A stretch of 64,000 nucleotides of DNA. Origin: Halichoerus grypus. Its lineage: Eukaryota > Chordata > Mammalia > Carnivora > Phocidae. The notes under the pieces were generated by a model. That model searched no databases and was not told the origin of the DNA. It was given only the letters and a program-made list of their open reading frames with translations. The translations under genes and the position numbers were made by a program. Location of the stretch: positions 50,847,688 to 50,911,687 of the forward strand of contig NC_135725.1 in NCBI RefSeq assembly GCF_964656455.1, read 5' to 3'. Shown one piece after another: positions 20,630 to 32,409 of this stretch (positions are counted from its first letter, which is position 1; each line of letters begins with the position of its first letter).

Positions 20630-22780
20630 AACTGTCATGAACTCACCCTGCCTGGTAACATGGCATTTTATGGCATTTACTAATTCCCATCTTACCCACT
20701 GTATCAAGGTCTTTTTACATTTCTGCCCTTATTGTATTTTTAACCAATCATTTATTTAGCATGTCTTATAATACAACTTAGCCTTCTGACAGGTGCTGTT
20801 TTCCCAACACATCTCTGATTTCTCTGTAGTGTCTCCAAAGTAGTAGGTGAAACAACAACATGGTAACAAGACATTTGTATATCAGTTTTCGGCTTACACT
20901 GCAAATCTATGCCATATCCACAAAGGATGCCAATTACTGGCAATACCCAGAGGCAGTCTTGGGACCAAACCAAGAAGTCTATTACCCAGAGTGCTTTCAA
21001 AATCAAGCTCTAGGCTAGTGGGAAGGATTAATGTACTGACTGAGAAATTAAGTAAGGGGTATAATTTATGGTTGGGAAGAAGATAAGGAAAGAAAATGGT
21101 TAGGGGTGTGGCATGGAGCGAGCTAAGTTGGTCAAGTCCCTGGTGGAAATTAAAGTTGTAAATGCTGAGTGTTCAAGCATCAGACGATTCCTTGTAGCAG
21201 TTTTATTCATTCCACTGGACCTGGCTGTGTCCTTAGAGTCATAAACCTGAGTTGTACAAATCAGCTATTCCAAGAATATGAATGGGTATCACTGTGGTGC
21301 TTAAGAAGTCACCAGCATATCCATGATAACTTTGCTGCTTCCCTCACAATGCTGTTGAGAGAATCAAGAGAAGATACTTGGGAAAGTGTTTCACAACCCA
21401 GAAAGTACTTTACCTGTGAGAAGTGGTAAATTCTCTACTGCTATCATTCTCTATTGTAATTATCACTGTGCTTGTTTTAAGGCAACCCAGACACTGAGAT
21501 AACATGACTTGTATGTCACAAGGGCAATGTTCCCCCAGGAACATTGTGTTTTATTCTGATATTGTCAGTGCTATCATTCTGATGCATTTGTGGTAGGTAA
21601 CTCTGACCTTTCATCTTCTCCAAAGCCCTTGCCCTGCTGAGCTAAAATAGGACAATGTTCCTTTTTCCCTGCTTCTAGATGAAACTGCACACATGGGTTA
21701 CAAATTGAGACCTATTTATGATGGAGAAAATAGGAGGGTGAAAATAGAGCGCTTATCAACTTGTCACAATATGAGGATGCTGGAAGGTTAAGTGTCATTC
21801 TCATGCTATCTTCAGAGGAAGAAAACTGATTTGCCTTTCAACAGATGTTAAAAGGAAAACTTTTAGGCTGTCACATATGACCCATATTTCTAGAACCTGG
21901 CCTGACTTGGCAACTGCAAGTCTTTGTGAATAGAGCCATCCAGAGGATATGGTTTTGAGGGAAGCAGGTTGGACAGAATGGTGAGACATGAATGTAGAAC
22001 CAGAGGACAAGAAAGGAAGTACACTAAGAAAACAGTCATGGAGAATTATTGTGTCAAATTTAGCCATGAACACTTACACTAACTGGAAATATAGAGGGCT
22101 ACCTCTCAGTCTTTGTGCTTGTATGCTCCCACATGCAGACACATACATATCATATACATACACTGTCTTAGGTATCAGGTTGACTGCTTTGTAAAAGAAG
22201 TTTGTCCAGGAAGTAATCCCAGGAATTACCAGTAGGGGAGTAGAAAGAGAAGAAAGCGTGCACAAGGTATGTTAGTGAGCTAGTAATTGTTATAAGCAAC
22301 TGGGGACTCCATAACAGGGACACCTCTGGGAGAAGATGCAAACCCATCTCAGTGTACTTCCTCATTAGAGGGAAAGAAACTGGAACATTTATCTATCAAT
22401 TTTCATTCGTCTTAGTTGAAGGCTGCTCTCAAGGATGCTAATGCCCAGGACCCTCCATCTTCCATAGTCCTGCTCAGGACATCCCTACTATCACAACAGT
22501 CTTCAGGAAGTATTTGAATGTTTTCAGGAAGAAGTAATCAATGTTTATGGGATCATGAGTGCTGAGGGCACATGGGCAAGGTATTAACAGTATGTGCTAT
22601 ATATCCCATGTCCTCAGGCTCTGCAATGTTTACTTCTGATTCTTTTTACTTGAATCTGATCCTTATTATTCTTACCCTTATACTTTCACTAAATACCACC
22701 TGTGGAGGAATGCCTCAGACTGTTATATAGGACAAGAAGGCATTTCTTTTTTATTGTCGCCTTTCATCCAAGTATCTAGA
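20630..22780. other. Mostly unassigned sequence; possible MIR tail
   Basis: No gene is recognised. A weak MIR-like tail is possible at about 21330-21450. A perfect 9-bp inverted repeat (CAATGTTCC at 21525-21533, GGAACATTG at 21538-21546) surrounds a 4-base loop. Short open frames in this stretch have no recognisable domain. Confidence 0.35.
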
Positions 22781-22782
22781 GT

Positions 22783-23327
22783 ACCACTACCCAATAGAAA
22801 TAGAAGGTGAGCCACAAATACAAGCCAAATATGTAATTTTAACTTTTCCAGTAACTGTTCTTTTTAAGTAAAAACATGAAATTTTATTTTATTTTATTTT
22901 ATTTTTTTTATTAAAAGATTTTATTTATTTATTTGAGACAGAGAGAATGAGAGAGAGAGAGCACATGAGAGGGGAGAGGGTCAGAGGGAGAAGCAGGCTC
23001 CTTGCTGAGCAGGGAGCCCGATGTGGGACTCGATCCAGGGACTCCAGGATCATGACCTGAGCCGAAGGCAGTCGCTTAACCAACTGAGCCACCCAGGCGC
23101 CCCAAAACATGAAATTTTAATACTATATTTTATTTAACCTACTATACCTAAAATATTATTTCAAAGTGTAATCAACATAGAACTCTTGACATATTTTACA
23201 TTCTTTCTTTTTTCAAACTCTTCAAAATAGAGGTGTATTTTACACTTACAGCACATTTCAATTCAGACTACTGCATTTTTAGTGCTCAATAGCCATCGTG
23301 GCTAGTAGCTACCATACCGGACAGAAC
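22783..23327. mobile_element. Non-autonomous DNA transposon (hAT-like), split by a SINE
   Basis: The left part 'ccactacccaatagaaatag', 'gtgagccacaaatacaagcc', 'tatgtaattttaacttttcc' and the right part 'tttaacctactatacctaaa', 'tgtattttacacttacagca', 'cagactactgcatttttagt', 'atagccatcgtggctagtag', 'ctaccataccggacagaaca' match the remembered order of a mammalian 'ctgtccaatagaa' element. The two parts are interrupted at 22887-23103 by a SINE with its own target duplication. The family name is not certain. Confidence 0.65.
22887..23103 (-). mobile_element. Can-SINE copy 4
   Basis: An antisense SINE of the same subtype as copy 1 (AGGGACTCCAGGATCATGAC variant) ends AGCCACCCAGGCGCCCC. Its tail complement starts with an expanded TTTTA run (22881-22911). 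A perfect 16-base target duplication, AAAACATGAAATTTTA, is at 22871-22886 and 23104-23119. Confidence 0.95.
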
Positions 23328-23734
23328 AGGTCGAGAACCTCTCCCCCCTCCATCTGGAATAAGGGATACATAGGCGTGTCCTAATATATTGAAAGTTAAA
23401 TCAACAAATCTTTGGAGACATAAACAGATCACGCTGTGGCTGGATGCTAAGCGGGAGATGTGTTACCCAGTATCCACAATAGTTTGTCATCAGTTTGCAG
23501 GTGGATATAAAATAGTAACAAAGACCAGATATACCTGCTCCGATAAGCCCACCCTCTTCAACAACAACAACAATAACCCTAGATTTGTCGCTATTTAAGG
23601 ATTCAAACACAACTCCGGGAATGAGGGTTGGAGGTGGGGGGATCTTCCATTGACTGAAATTAACTTTATACACAAAAATATGTGTGGCCTCCCCATGATT
23701 CATCTCCTGGTATTTATACTTGTTGTGTAGTCCT

Positions 23735-24122
23735 CTTCTACTTTGTATCAGAGTTGGTCTCTGTGACCAAAAGAATAAAATATAAGTGATGGTACATCAT
23801 TTCTGAGACCAGGTTATAAAAGAGACCTCTTGCTATCTCTCTCATTGCCCACTCTAGAGGTGAGAGAACAGCCCTCTGGAGAGGCCTATGTGACAAAAAA
23901 CTGATGCCTGCCAATGGCGTCGTGAATGAACCTGGGAGTGGATCATCTAGTCCAGGTCAAGTCTTAGAGACTGTAAGTCCAAGAATCTCATGACACTCTG
24001 AGGCAGAACCCCTAGCTCAGGCACTCCTAGGTTCCTGACCCTCAGAAACTGTGTGAAATAATCAGTGTCAGTTGTTTGGCTGCTTTGGGGAATTTGTTAC
24101 ACAGAAATAAATAACTAATACA
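23735..24122 (+). repeat. MaLR (MLT1-like) LTR
   Basis: The words 'gagaccaggttataaaagag', 'ctgatgcctgccaatggcgt', 'gtgaatgaacctgggagtgg', 'ctgaccctcagaaactgtgt', 'gaaataatcagtgtcagttg' and the end 'gttacacagaaataaataac' plus 'taatacaa' follow the MLT1 consensus in sense. A TATA-like 'ttataaaag' at about 23815 sits where the LTR promoter would be. The LTR is solo. Confidence 0.75.
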
Positions 24123-24124
24123 AC

Positions 24125-25235
24125 ATCCAAGAAAATAATTTCAATTATAGATAAACAAAGAACATATATTTCTGTGCTTTCAGACTGAGACTTGTGTTCA
24201 TTATAGTTAGACTGAAAGGAATAAGCATGAGCCAGAGTTGGGAGGATAAAAATCAGACCATGACAGGAAGAGAGTAGAAAGTGAGGGACATCAGGGAAGG
24301 GAAAATGACAATCCAGAATTTCCTCAAGCAGTGCAAAGGTACCAAAAAACTTGTTTTCATTGTTTCTAGCCAACTGTAAAAGCATAGGGTCAGGATTTAT
24401 TAAGGGGAGGTATTAGGTGTAGAAGTCATCCAAGTGTTAGCCAGATCATCAATAATTAGGGAGAAAGATAGAAAAAAGGAAAAAACAAATCTTCCTCATA
24501 GTGTTCAGGGCTAAGCCAGATTCTGAGACCACATATCAGCGGCAACTGAAAATATAGTTATGCCCCCAATCTGAACTTCAGCTTGTAGGACTAAAGAAGG
24601 TTTTGGTTCTCCTTAGGACCAACATTCTAGAATGTTAACCACATTTCTAAAGAAGCCATGCCATTGGGCCTACTGTACAGAATGCTTCACACGAGCTTCT
24701 TTAATCTTATTAAATAACATGTCTTTACCATTCATTAATTAGACATACAAATCATCCATCCCCATAAGGAATTGCAAAGGAATTTAAAGTCACTCAAAAC
24801 CCAGCCTTGTGCTGCCTGTGGTTGTCAAGGTAACAAACACCTGACAATTCCAAGCAACCAGACCTCTGCAAACTATCTTGAAGCCACTATGAGTATTAGC
24901 CTCCCACCTCCCACTTCATGTCAGAGTTTCCAGAGGCATTCTCAGGAGAGCTAATCAAGATATTAAGTCTACCCATAGACAGCCAGAGTGCCAATACCCT
25001 GTAGCAAGTTAGAAGAAATAAATATGATTTTCTTTGTGTTCCTTCAACCTCAGAGGCCACATTCTTTAGGGCCAAGGAGAAGCCCCTCCTGCTGCCAGGG
25101 CTGGTCATAGCAGCTGTTTTCAGGTCAGTGACTGAAGGAGAGAGATCAGGAGTATGGGGATGCAAATTCTACTTACTCCTTTATATTGAACCCAGTGATG
25201 ATTCCAGATGGCGTCATTTCTTACAATGGGGTCAA
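24125..25235. other. Unassigned sequence
   Basis: No repeat or gene is recognised. A 105-codon minus-strand frame (24068-24385) partly overlaps the LTR end and has no recognisable domain. Confidence 0.35.
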
Positions 25236-25239
25236 GCAC

Positions 25240-25430
25240 CCCTAAGTATTATCTCATGTTTCACACATTATCCTATACAAAAAATGGACTTTATCATGCT
25301 CATTTTAAAGATGGAGAAGTTGGGGCTCGGTGTGTGGTTCAATTTCTACCAAGGACAAGTAACTGTTAAGTGACCGAACCTGGACAGGAACTGAAGTCTG
25401 TCTGACTTCAGGGGTCATGCTCCTATCCTC
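25240..25430 (-). repeat. MIR, antisense
   Basis: The words 'cacacattatcctatacaaa', 'catgctcattttaaagatgg', 'agaagttggggctcggtgtg' and 'ggacaggaactgaagtctgt' with 'ctgacttcaggggtcatgct' follow the antisense MIR. Confidence 0.65.
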
Positions 25431-25439
25431 TGAGATTCT

Positions 25440-27060
25440 TCTCACGGCCACCTCACCACTTCCTGCACGTGAGTCCTTCCCTTCCTATTTCCTTTCTTAG
25501 ACCACATTTATCATTACACATTTTCTCCCCATGGCTGCAAGAACGGTATTAAAAATACTTAAAACTGGCATGGCTTGCGAGTTGATGAGTCAGCATAGAT
25601 GCCTGACAGTGCATGGAAGGATCCTGAAGGCCCCTGGAAAGCCAGAAAGATCATGACCCTTTAGTTGCCATATTCTGAAAACTGAGGGATTACTGGAAGG
25701 ACCATTAACAGTGAAGGAGGGTGTTCCGGGGCTCAGGACAGCTACTATTTACCAACTGTTACATAATTCTTTTAATATTTTAATTGGAGGTATGATTATA
25801 TTGGTGCAGACCAGGTGAATATCAGCATTGACTGGTGGAATGAATTAATAATAACAAGACAGAACTCTGACCTTACAAACAAATGTTTTGCTCTAGAGTT
25901 TCCACTAGAAAAAAAGGTAGAAGAGTTTGTTTACTGGGTAAGAATAGATATTTAGTCTCTCACATAGGGACTTGTAATAGCAGTACTAAGAGTATGATAC
26001 ACCTAAAAAGATGGCTAGTGGTTTCAGCCATCTATATAACCCTAGATCCCTCAGAGCTGAAAAACTCTGCATTTAATACTAGAAATTTATAAATAGGCTG
26101 ATCTTCTTTGCTGGTTTCCCATATTGCACTTTGAAAGATAATGTGTGCAAACTGTTCACTGAAGAAAATTCTAAAAATGAACAGAATTTGGGCTTTTAAA
26201 ATCAGTTTCATACTTCAGGCATAAATATTTTAGTATACTGCTTTATTGCTTTAGTGGTTCAACAAATGTCTGGTCATTTTTGTCATGATACTCTCTGGTG
26301 AGCAAATAGTAGCATGATGTTTCATTTGACAACCATAGGGGAAAAGGGAAAAAAGTGGGAGGATATTCCAGAGGACTGTAGACATTCCAGGACTGCACTG
26401 AGGAAAGCTTCTGGAGCTAACCCACACTGTCATGAAAATGAGCACCATTAACAAGCCATATGAGAAAATGAGTAGGTGTATTAATAAATAACACAATTAA
26501 ATTAAATAATTAAATAACACAATTAAAAAGTTCTGTATCATTAATAATATCCTAAAAAACTTCATATATCTAATGTCCCATCAGGAATATCTTCAGGAAC
26601 ATTTTATATCTACTTATTAGACAGCTATGAAATAATAAATGAAACAAAAGCAGATAAAAGTAACTTTGAAATATCTTTAAATAAAATAATTAAAGGATAT
26701 TTGTGCCTTAGAGATTTCCATGTAATAAAATAGTATTTAATGCCCAATAGCAAATATTTCTCTAAGACGACTTTGCTGGTAAATGGACAATTCAGCCTGA
26801 CCAAGGGAATGAAAATAAGCATTATTTCTTTGGGGTCTTCCTGTCTCCATTTAACACAAAAACACCCATTAAGACACAAGAGTTAATACTGTGCTAAACA
26901 TTTTATTACCTGATTTTTAAATTTTTGGTTGAGTCATGAATTTTAACTTTTGACTTTTTTTTTTTTTTTTTTGTAGAGTGAATCTTATATTATCACTGCT
27001 GCTATTCCTGCTATCATATCCAAAGAACCTTGGGTTGCCATGATTTTAACATAGAAAATC
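25440..27060. other. Unassigned sequence
   Basis: No repeat or gene is recognised. A T-run of about 18 lies at 26955-26972. A local duplication of 'aattaaataacac'-like words occurs at about 26493-26525. Confidence 0.35.
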
Positions 27061-27079
27061 ACCTTGGACACCAGCTACT

Positions 27080-27595
27080 TTGGCCTGAAGATCATGAAAG
27101 TCGGTCGATGCAGGCAACAACAGACTGAACTATTATTGCCACTTCACATCCTCTTTTCTGGGCAAATTTGCAATTCCTCCCACAAAGATAAAAACTGTAC
27201 TTCCTTGGCTTTTGAGTTCCACAGCAGACTTGTTTGGGTCAGAGGAAGGTGGGCATCAGTGACAGTGTGCTGGTTCCTAAGCCAGGCATTAAGAGGCCTC
27301 CTGTGTTTCCAGTTTGCTTCTCAGCCTCCTGTTATTGCTACAAAAGCAGCTTCTTCTGGATGACTGCCCTCCCTTCAGCTCGGGACCCAGACTAGGCACG
27401 CAAAGAGCAGAACCAGGGGAGCATGCCTAGCCAGCCCCACAGGCGGAAGGAGGGCCGTGCTGCCAAATCCAGCCTAGAGAACCTGCCCCAGCACACTGAG
27501 ATGTGAGAGAAGTGAATGCCTATTGGTATGGGACTCGAAGACTTCAGAGTCGCTTGTTACGTAACAAAATGTTGTCAATAATTAACCGATACCCC
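27080..27595 (+). repeat. LTR remnant, MLT1-like, with retained CpGs
   Basis: The 3' part, 'gcacactgagatgtgagaga', 'agtgaatgcctattggtatg', 'gtcgcttgttacgtaacaaa', corresponds to the MaLR end (agacttgtgagaaataaatgcttattg, then tttgttacgcagcaa). The upstream part is weakly similar. The region 27380-27650 keeps about a dozen CpGs, unusual for DNA of this age and for this window. A perfect 14-bp palindrome is at 27554-27567. Confidence 0.45.
27554..27567. promoter_or_regulatory. Perfect palindrome with PAR-bZIP consensus core
   Basis: TTGTTACGTAACAA is a perfect 14-base palindrome. Its core, GTTACGTAAC at 27556-27565, satisfies the RTTAYGTAAY consensus known for PAR-bZIP factors (DBP, HLF, TEF) and NFIL3. 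Binding in vivo is not shown by sequence; one perfect 10-mer of this kind can occur by chance or by drift of the LTR word 'gttacgcagc'. Confidence 0.4.
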
Positions 27596-27599
27596 GGAA

Positions 27600-28960
27600 G
27601 CGGCCTTTTAGTAGAGAGTTAATGAGAAGTGGGGTCGCGGTGCCTCAAATAACCTCCATTTTCTTCCTGATATAATCTTGCCAGTGTTGCACCCCATTCA
27701 AATCATGAGGACTCAAAACTTCTCAAATGGCAAGAATAGCATCAGCAAAGATAACCTAGGGTTCAGTATATGCTAGGAAATAAAAATGATTTAAAAAAAA
27801 CCCTATTGAGACTTAAAACTAAGTAAGCCAAATAGGTAATAGCTCATTTAACTGATTTGTATTACTATTTCATTTTTTAAGGTAATAGACATACTACCAC
27901 AATATTTTTAAAAGAAATGTCCAGATTTAAATAAAAAGGGCCACTAGAATTCAGTAATTAGAGAGGACTTCCTGGCTTAAATATTCCTATTCTTCAATTT
28001 GATCTTATCAGAAATTCATTTTCTTGGGAGAGTCCATCAGGGAACAAAGTAAGCAAAGTTTCTCTAAATATTAAATGCATGCAGTTTACTGCAAATAAGG
28101 CAGTGATGCACATAATTCATGCACCAGCCTTGCTTGTGAGAGCTATGCAAATTTGTTTTGAGTCTAAACGCTTCAAACAGTTCCTCTTTTACATTATATT
28201 TCGGATTACACAAAATGTAGCTTTATATATCACACATACATACAGACATGGCTCTGTCTTCCCTGAGTGAGAATGAAAATAATGCAACCTGCCAAAAAAT
28301 GCTTCGTATCTTAGTGAAAGTTTCTAAAGAAGAAAAATAGCAGGGCTCTCAAATTTCTTCACTGTAGAAAGAGGTTAATGCAGTTCCAGACAGAGGTCAA
28401 TGCATTGATCAGTGCCGCTTCAAACAAGAAGGCAGGTCTTTTCACAGTGTTTATAATACATCTCAAAATTATCAAAACATTGTCAGTTTCACCTTGCTTT
28501 TTTGGTTCATTAAGCAGAAATTTCTATTTTAAAAATCTGCTGCAAAACAGTAATTGTGGATAAATAGTTCCACGTATATCTCCATGAGATATATTTATTT
28601 TCATTGCACCTAAGAACTTTCAAAATAAATATCATATAAAATACTTTCATATTTTATAGATACCATAGAAAAATGGAGGATTATAAATCTCATCAGTTGG
28701 AAGTGAAGCTTTATACAAATTGAAGAATGTATGAAAAAGGCAAGAATATTTCCCTTCCCCGTTTCCCATTTCCTGGAAAGACTGCTTTTTAGTAAACAAA
28801 GGAATGTCACCATTCTGTCTCCTTACCACACAAGGACCAAAAGAACAAACAAACCCTTATCATTATTTCACATTATTGACTGATATCACCGAGGCAAATA
28901 CCACTGTCTTTCTTTTCAAGAAGATTGTTTTCACCCATCCCCTACTGTCTCTGCTTTCAC
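27600..28960. other. Unassigned sequence
   Basis: No repeat or gene is recognised. The stretch is AT-rich with short A-runs; small open frames have no recognisable domain. Confidence 0.35.
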
Positions 28961-28966
28961 TAACCA

Positions 28967-29390
28967 CCCATTCATTCATTTATTCATTCAACAAATATTT
29001 ATTCAACACTCACTGTTTTCCAGGCCCTGGATAGGAAGCAGTTTACGGCGGGGGGTGGGGGTGAGTGGGGTGGGGGGAGAGACATGGCCTAAGCCCTCTT
29101 GGAGTTCACAGTCTGACAGAGGAGATGCATGCCAAGCACATAGATATGGAGATAAAGAAATCATTTCAAATAGTAATTAGTGCCATGAAGGCAAAAAAAA
29201 AACAAAAACAAAAAACTGGGCACCCTGAAAGAGAGAAACTAAGCTTAATTTAGATGGGGTGGCCAATCTAGGAAGAACTGATATTTAAGCGGAGACCTGA
29301 AGAATGCAAAAGGACTGGCCTTTGAATGAAGTCTCCAGGCAGTGGAGAATGTGCATGCATGGGCTCTGAAGCAAGAGAGAGGCTGGTGCT
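28967..29390 (-). repeat. LINE-2, antisense
   Basis: The words 'ttcattcaacaaatatttat', 'tgttttccaggccctggata', 'ttggagttcacagtctgaca', 'attagtgccatgaaggcaaa', 'atttaagcggagacctgaag' and 'gcagtggagaatgtgcatgc' follow the antisense LINE-2 3' end and distal ORF. A G-rich tract (29050-29077) and an A-rich tract (29192-29216) lie within it. Confidence 0.75.
29050..29077 (+). other. G-quadruplex-type motif
   Basis: Four G-runs of 6, 5, 4 and 6 bases are separated by loops of 1, 5 and 1 bases (TGGGGGTGAGTGGGG is the central part). This meets the usual G4 pattern on the plus strand. It lies inside the LINE-2 and is probably an incidental expansion. Confidence 0.7.
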
Positions 29391-29399
29391 ACCTCTCCG

Positions 29400-30280
29400 G
29401 AATTTTGGAGAGATTTCCTCTGCACCTTCGTTTCATTCTTAGGTCATGGCACTTTAGACTTTTATTTTCTCTTAATATATATATTCTGTTTTAAGTGCTC
29501 CAGGGCAGAGAACTAGTTTAGAGCCATTTTTATCACCCATCATAAACTATCATGTATTCCACGGTCACAGACTTAAATGCCTCCAGGGTTTACATTGGAG
29601 GAAAGCTGATGAGGAATAATCATTTTACTCTTAACCCAGAGGACGGGATTTTTTGTCTTCCCACTGAACCAGTCAGGCTTCTGTAAGGAAAACAGAAGTC
29701 AGTCTATGCATTCTAAGTATAATACAGCTGCTCCTAACCTCACACCTGTGGTCCGATCCAAGCATCTATCTTCTATTCCCTCTGCACCTGCCCTCTTTCT
29801 TCTCAATCTCACTGGTGCCTCTTATGAACAGACCAGAATCTGTGATGATAGAGGGATTATAAGAGGGATTATATCTGGATTCTGGGATGTTTAGTGTGCA
29901 GCATCTCTTCTGCATTACACTTTACCAATTCAGCATCCACATTTACCATTTTAGACACAATTAAACTTTCAAATAACAAAATCAACATCCTTCTTCTACC
30001 TAGCACGATGCAGCTTATTCCTTGATCAACTAAAGACTTGCCCCACTTCTCCCCCCAAACTGAGATATAAATTCCATTATGTTCCTGTATTCATTTTTGG
30101 GTAATATTCTTTTTCTAGCATAGTCATAATCTTACTTTGTCATATTGTAATTTAAAGATTAAATGTGTAGCATTAATCGCTGTTGATATTAACACAGCTT
30201 ATAATATATAGTGGGGGAGGAAAAATAGTTAATACATAAGAAATATAATTACAAAACAAGAAAAATATTAATAGATACTA
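29400..30280. other. Unassigned sequence
   Basis: No repeat or gene is recognised. Several short open frames have no recognisable domain. Confidence 0.35.
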
Positions 30281-30289
30281 CAATCTCCA

Positions 30290-32400
30290 TTTCTCCAAGT
30301 AGCCACATGGTTATAACTCCTGCCTGTGCTGCCCATTCTGTGATCCCTTTGTCCTGAGCTTGCACCTCAGTTGATTCGGATTCTTTACTTTTTAGGGTGA
30401 CACAAAATCATTCATGAAACATCTGAGGTATTATTGGTTCTGCTATAATTGGTTGTAGTCTCTCATTTTTCACACAAAGTGTCCTGAAGAATGCCCTGAC
30501 TTCCAGACCACCTCCTCCGTGCCCTCAGGGGATCAATCATTCAAGTCAGTAAAGTATTCCCCAATTTGGTCTGTGTATTCAGCGTCAGAAGGAATCCAAT
30601 GATCAGGTGGCAAACTCAGCTCCCAATATAGGAAGTTGTTGTGCCTCCTGATATAAGCACCATTGTTACTAGACCCTCTGGAAAAGCAAACTCAAAGTTG
30701 CGGTACAGAAAGCAAAAAAAAATTTTTTTTGAGCGATTAGGGGCAATGAAAAGAGAAGCAATGCCCACTTCCATCCTTTGTTCCCAGAGTTGTGTTTTAT
30801 CATAATTGGACGAATGGCACCACTTATTATTCAGAGAATTAAAGACTGTATCTCATTTGTAGCATAACACTTCAGCTACTCAACCTGTAACTCAAGAATT
30901 GGCATAACTGAGCCTTCAGTGCACATTTTAACTGTTTCCACTAGACCACCACCTGTTTAGGTCTTAGAGAGTCAATGAGTAAATTCCAGGGGTATAAGCA
31001 CATTGCTTTCCTTATTTTGCTGTTAAATGGGTACACTAGTCAAAAGCAGTGTCGTATAGGATACCTTGATTGTAAACGAAACACTTGGTAAATGCTGGCA
31101 GAGGTGTATGGGATAGAAAAGGCAACTATATACTCAGAATAAGAATTTATTCCAGCGAGGACAAATTGCTGCTATTTCTAGAACTGAAGAAATCCAAATC
31201 TTGTCCCCAAATGACTGGTTCTATCCTGTCCTGAGGAATAATACTGTATCAAGGGTTCAGCATTGGCTCCTGCTATTGGCAGGGTGGAATGAATGCAGCG
31301 GTGGTCGTAGCCAGAAAATCCCTATTGGGGGTAATTTTTGTCTGTTGATCCCATGCATAAACCTCCATCTCTATTACTATGGTTACATTGTTCATAAATC
31401 CACTGAACATACATACAGCTTCTCAATTTTTGGTAAATATTGGTGATTATTTTTGGTAAATATTCCTGCAGAATGCAGAGATCTCCATTCATTGCCATTT
31501 TCAGAGGTCCATTTACATTAAGTCTTCACCAGTTTTCCCAATGGTATTTCTTCCAAATGTTTACCAGTGCCCACAAATTGATTCAGATCTATATTTCTAG
31601 CCATGCCTTCTTTCATGTAATGTGAATAACAGATGTATGGTACAAAACTCTGCCCATTTGATGGAACTCCCCCCACACACACACATTCTTCAGCACCACA
31701 CCTAAGTGAAACTTCAATAATGCAATCATCTTCTTCAGGGTTATATCAACATGTCACTCACAACCACCTGCAAATCAGGCCATTTTTCCCTTTCACATTC
31801 GGCTAGTGATAGAGAACTCTTCATGAGGCCATAAAGTACAGGGTGAAAGAGAGATGTTAATATAGCAGGAATGAACATGTGTCATGGAAGCCTAAGCTGT
31901 TCATGATACATACGTCTTCATGTCCAACTTGAGTCAACTTTCATTTATGTCACTTCCAGTTGATGACTGAATGCTGCTGTGTATGCCCTGTTTTATGACT
32001 TAGATCTAGCCACTAAATTATGAGCAGCTCAGGGTGCATGTATCCCACCGTCAGGAATTCAGTCCATATGAGGGTTTGGTGACAGGCCAGGAACTAATTA
32101 TCAACGGGAGAATATTTTTCTATATAGGGAGGCAGGACTCTAGGGGGCTGCACTGTGCTGTAACTTTACCAAAAATGCTTCATACAGCACCCATAAACCA
32201 GTTCCAGGTATAGGGAACTTCGAACACCATTGGATCTATTATATGACATTGCCCAAATGGGAGACTTCAACAGCGACCGGGACTGGTTGCAAAGTCTTAT
32301 TCTTCTCTGAGACCTACTTAAACCTGGCTCAGTTAAAACCATCAAATCACTACATTCATACAAACATCCCTTAATTGACAAAGTCTCAGTCATTCATACA
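30290..32400 (-). repeat. Possible ERVL/MaLR internal remnant, antisense
   Basis: Over about 2 kb the sequence is not AT-drifted like its neighbours and contains words I associate with ERVL/MaLR interiors in antisense, for example 'gtaactcaagaattggcata', 'tgttgatcccatgcataaac', 'aaccagttccaggtataggg' and 'gggactggttgcaaagtctt'. All frames are interrupted and no retroviral protein can be read. No LTR is recognised directly at either edge. Class assignment is inference from memory. Confidence 0.4.
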
Positions 32401-32409
32401 CACTAGGGG

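Noticed and set aside
21525..21546. Perfect 9-bp hairpin as a terminator or small RNA
   Set aside because: Bacterial terminator logic does not apply here, and the stem is too short for a microRNA precursor; hairpins of this size are frequent by chance.
22925..23110. Recurring minus-strand frames containing 'AWVAQLVKRLPSAQVMI'-like peptides (also at 33701, 37810, 48841)
   Set aside because: All are translations of the Can-SINE; similarity between them reflects the repeat and not a protein family.
26955..26972. T-run of about 18 as the tail of an antisense retrocopy
   Set aside because: No recognisable gene or repeat follows it and no target duplication was found.
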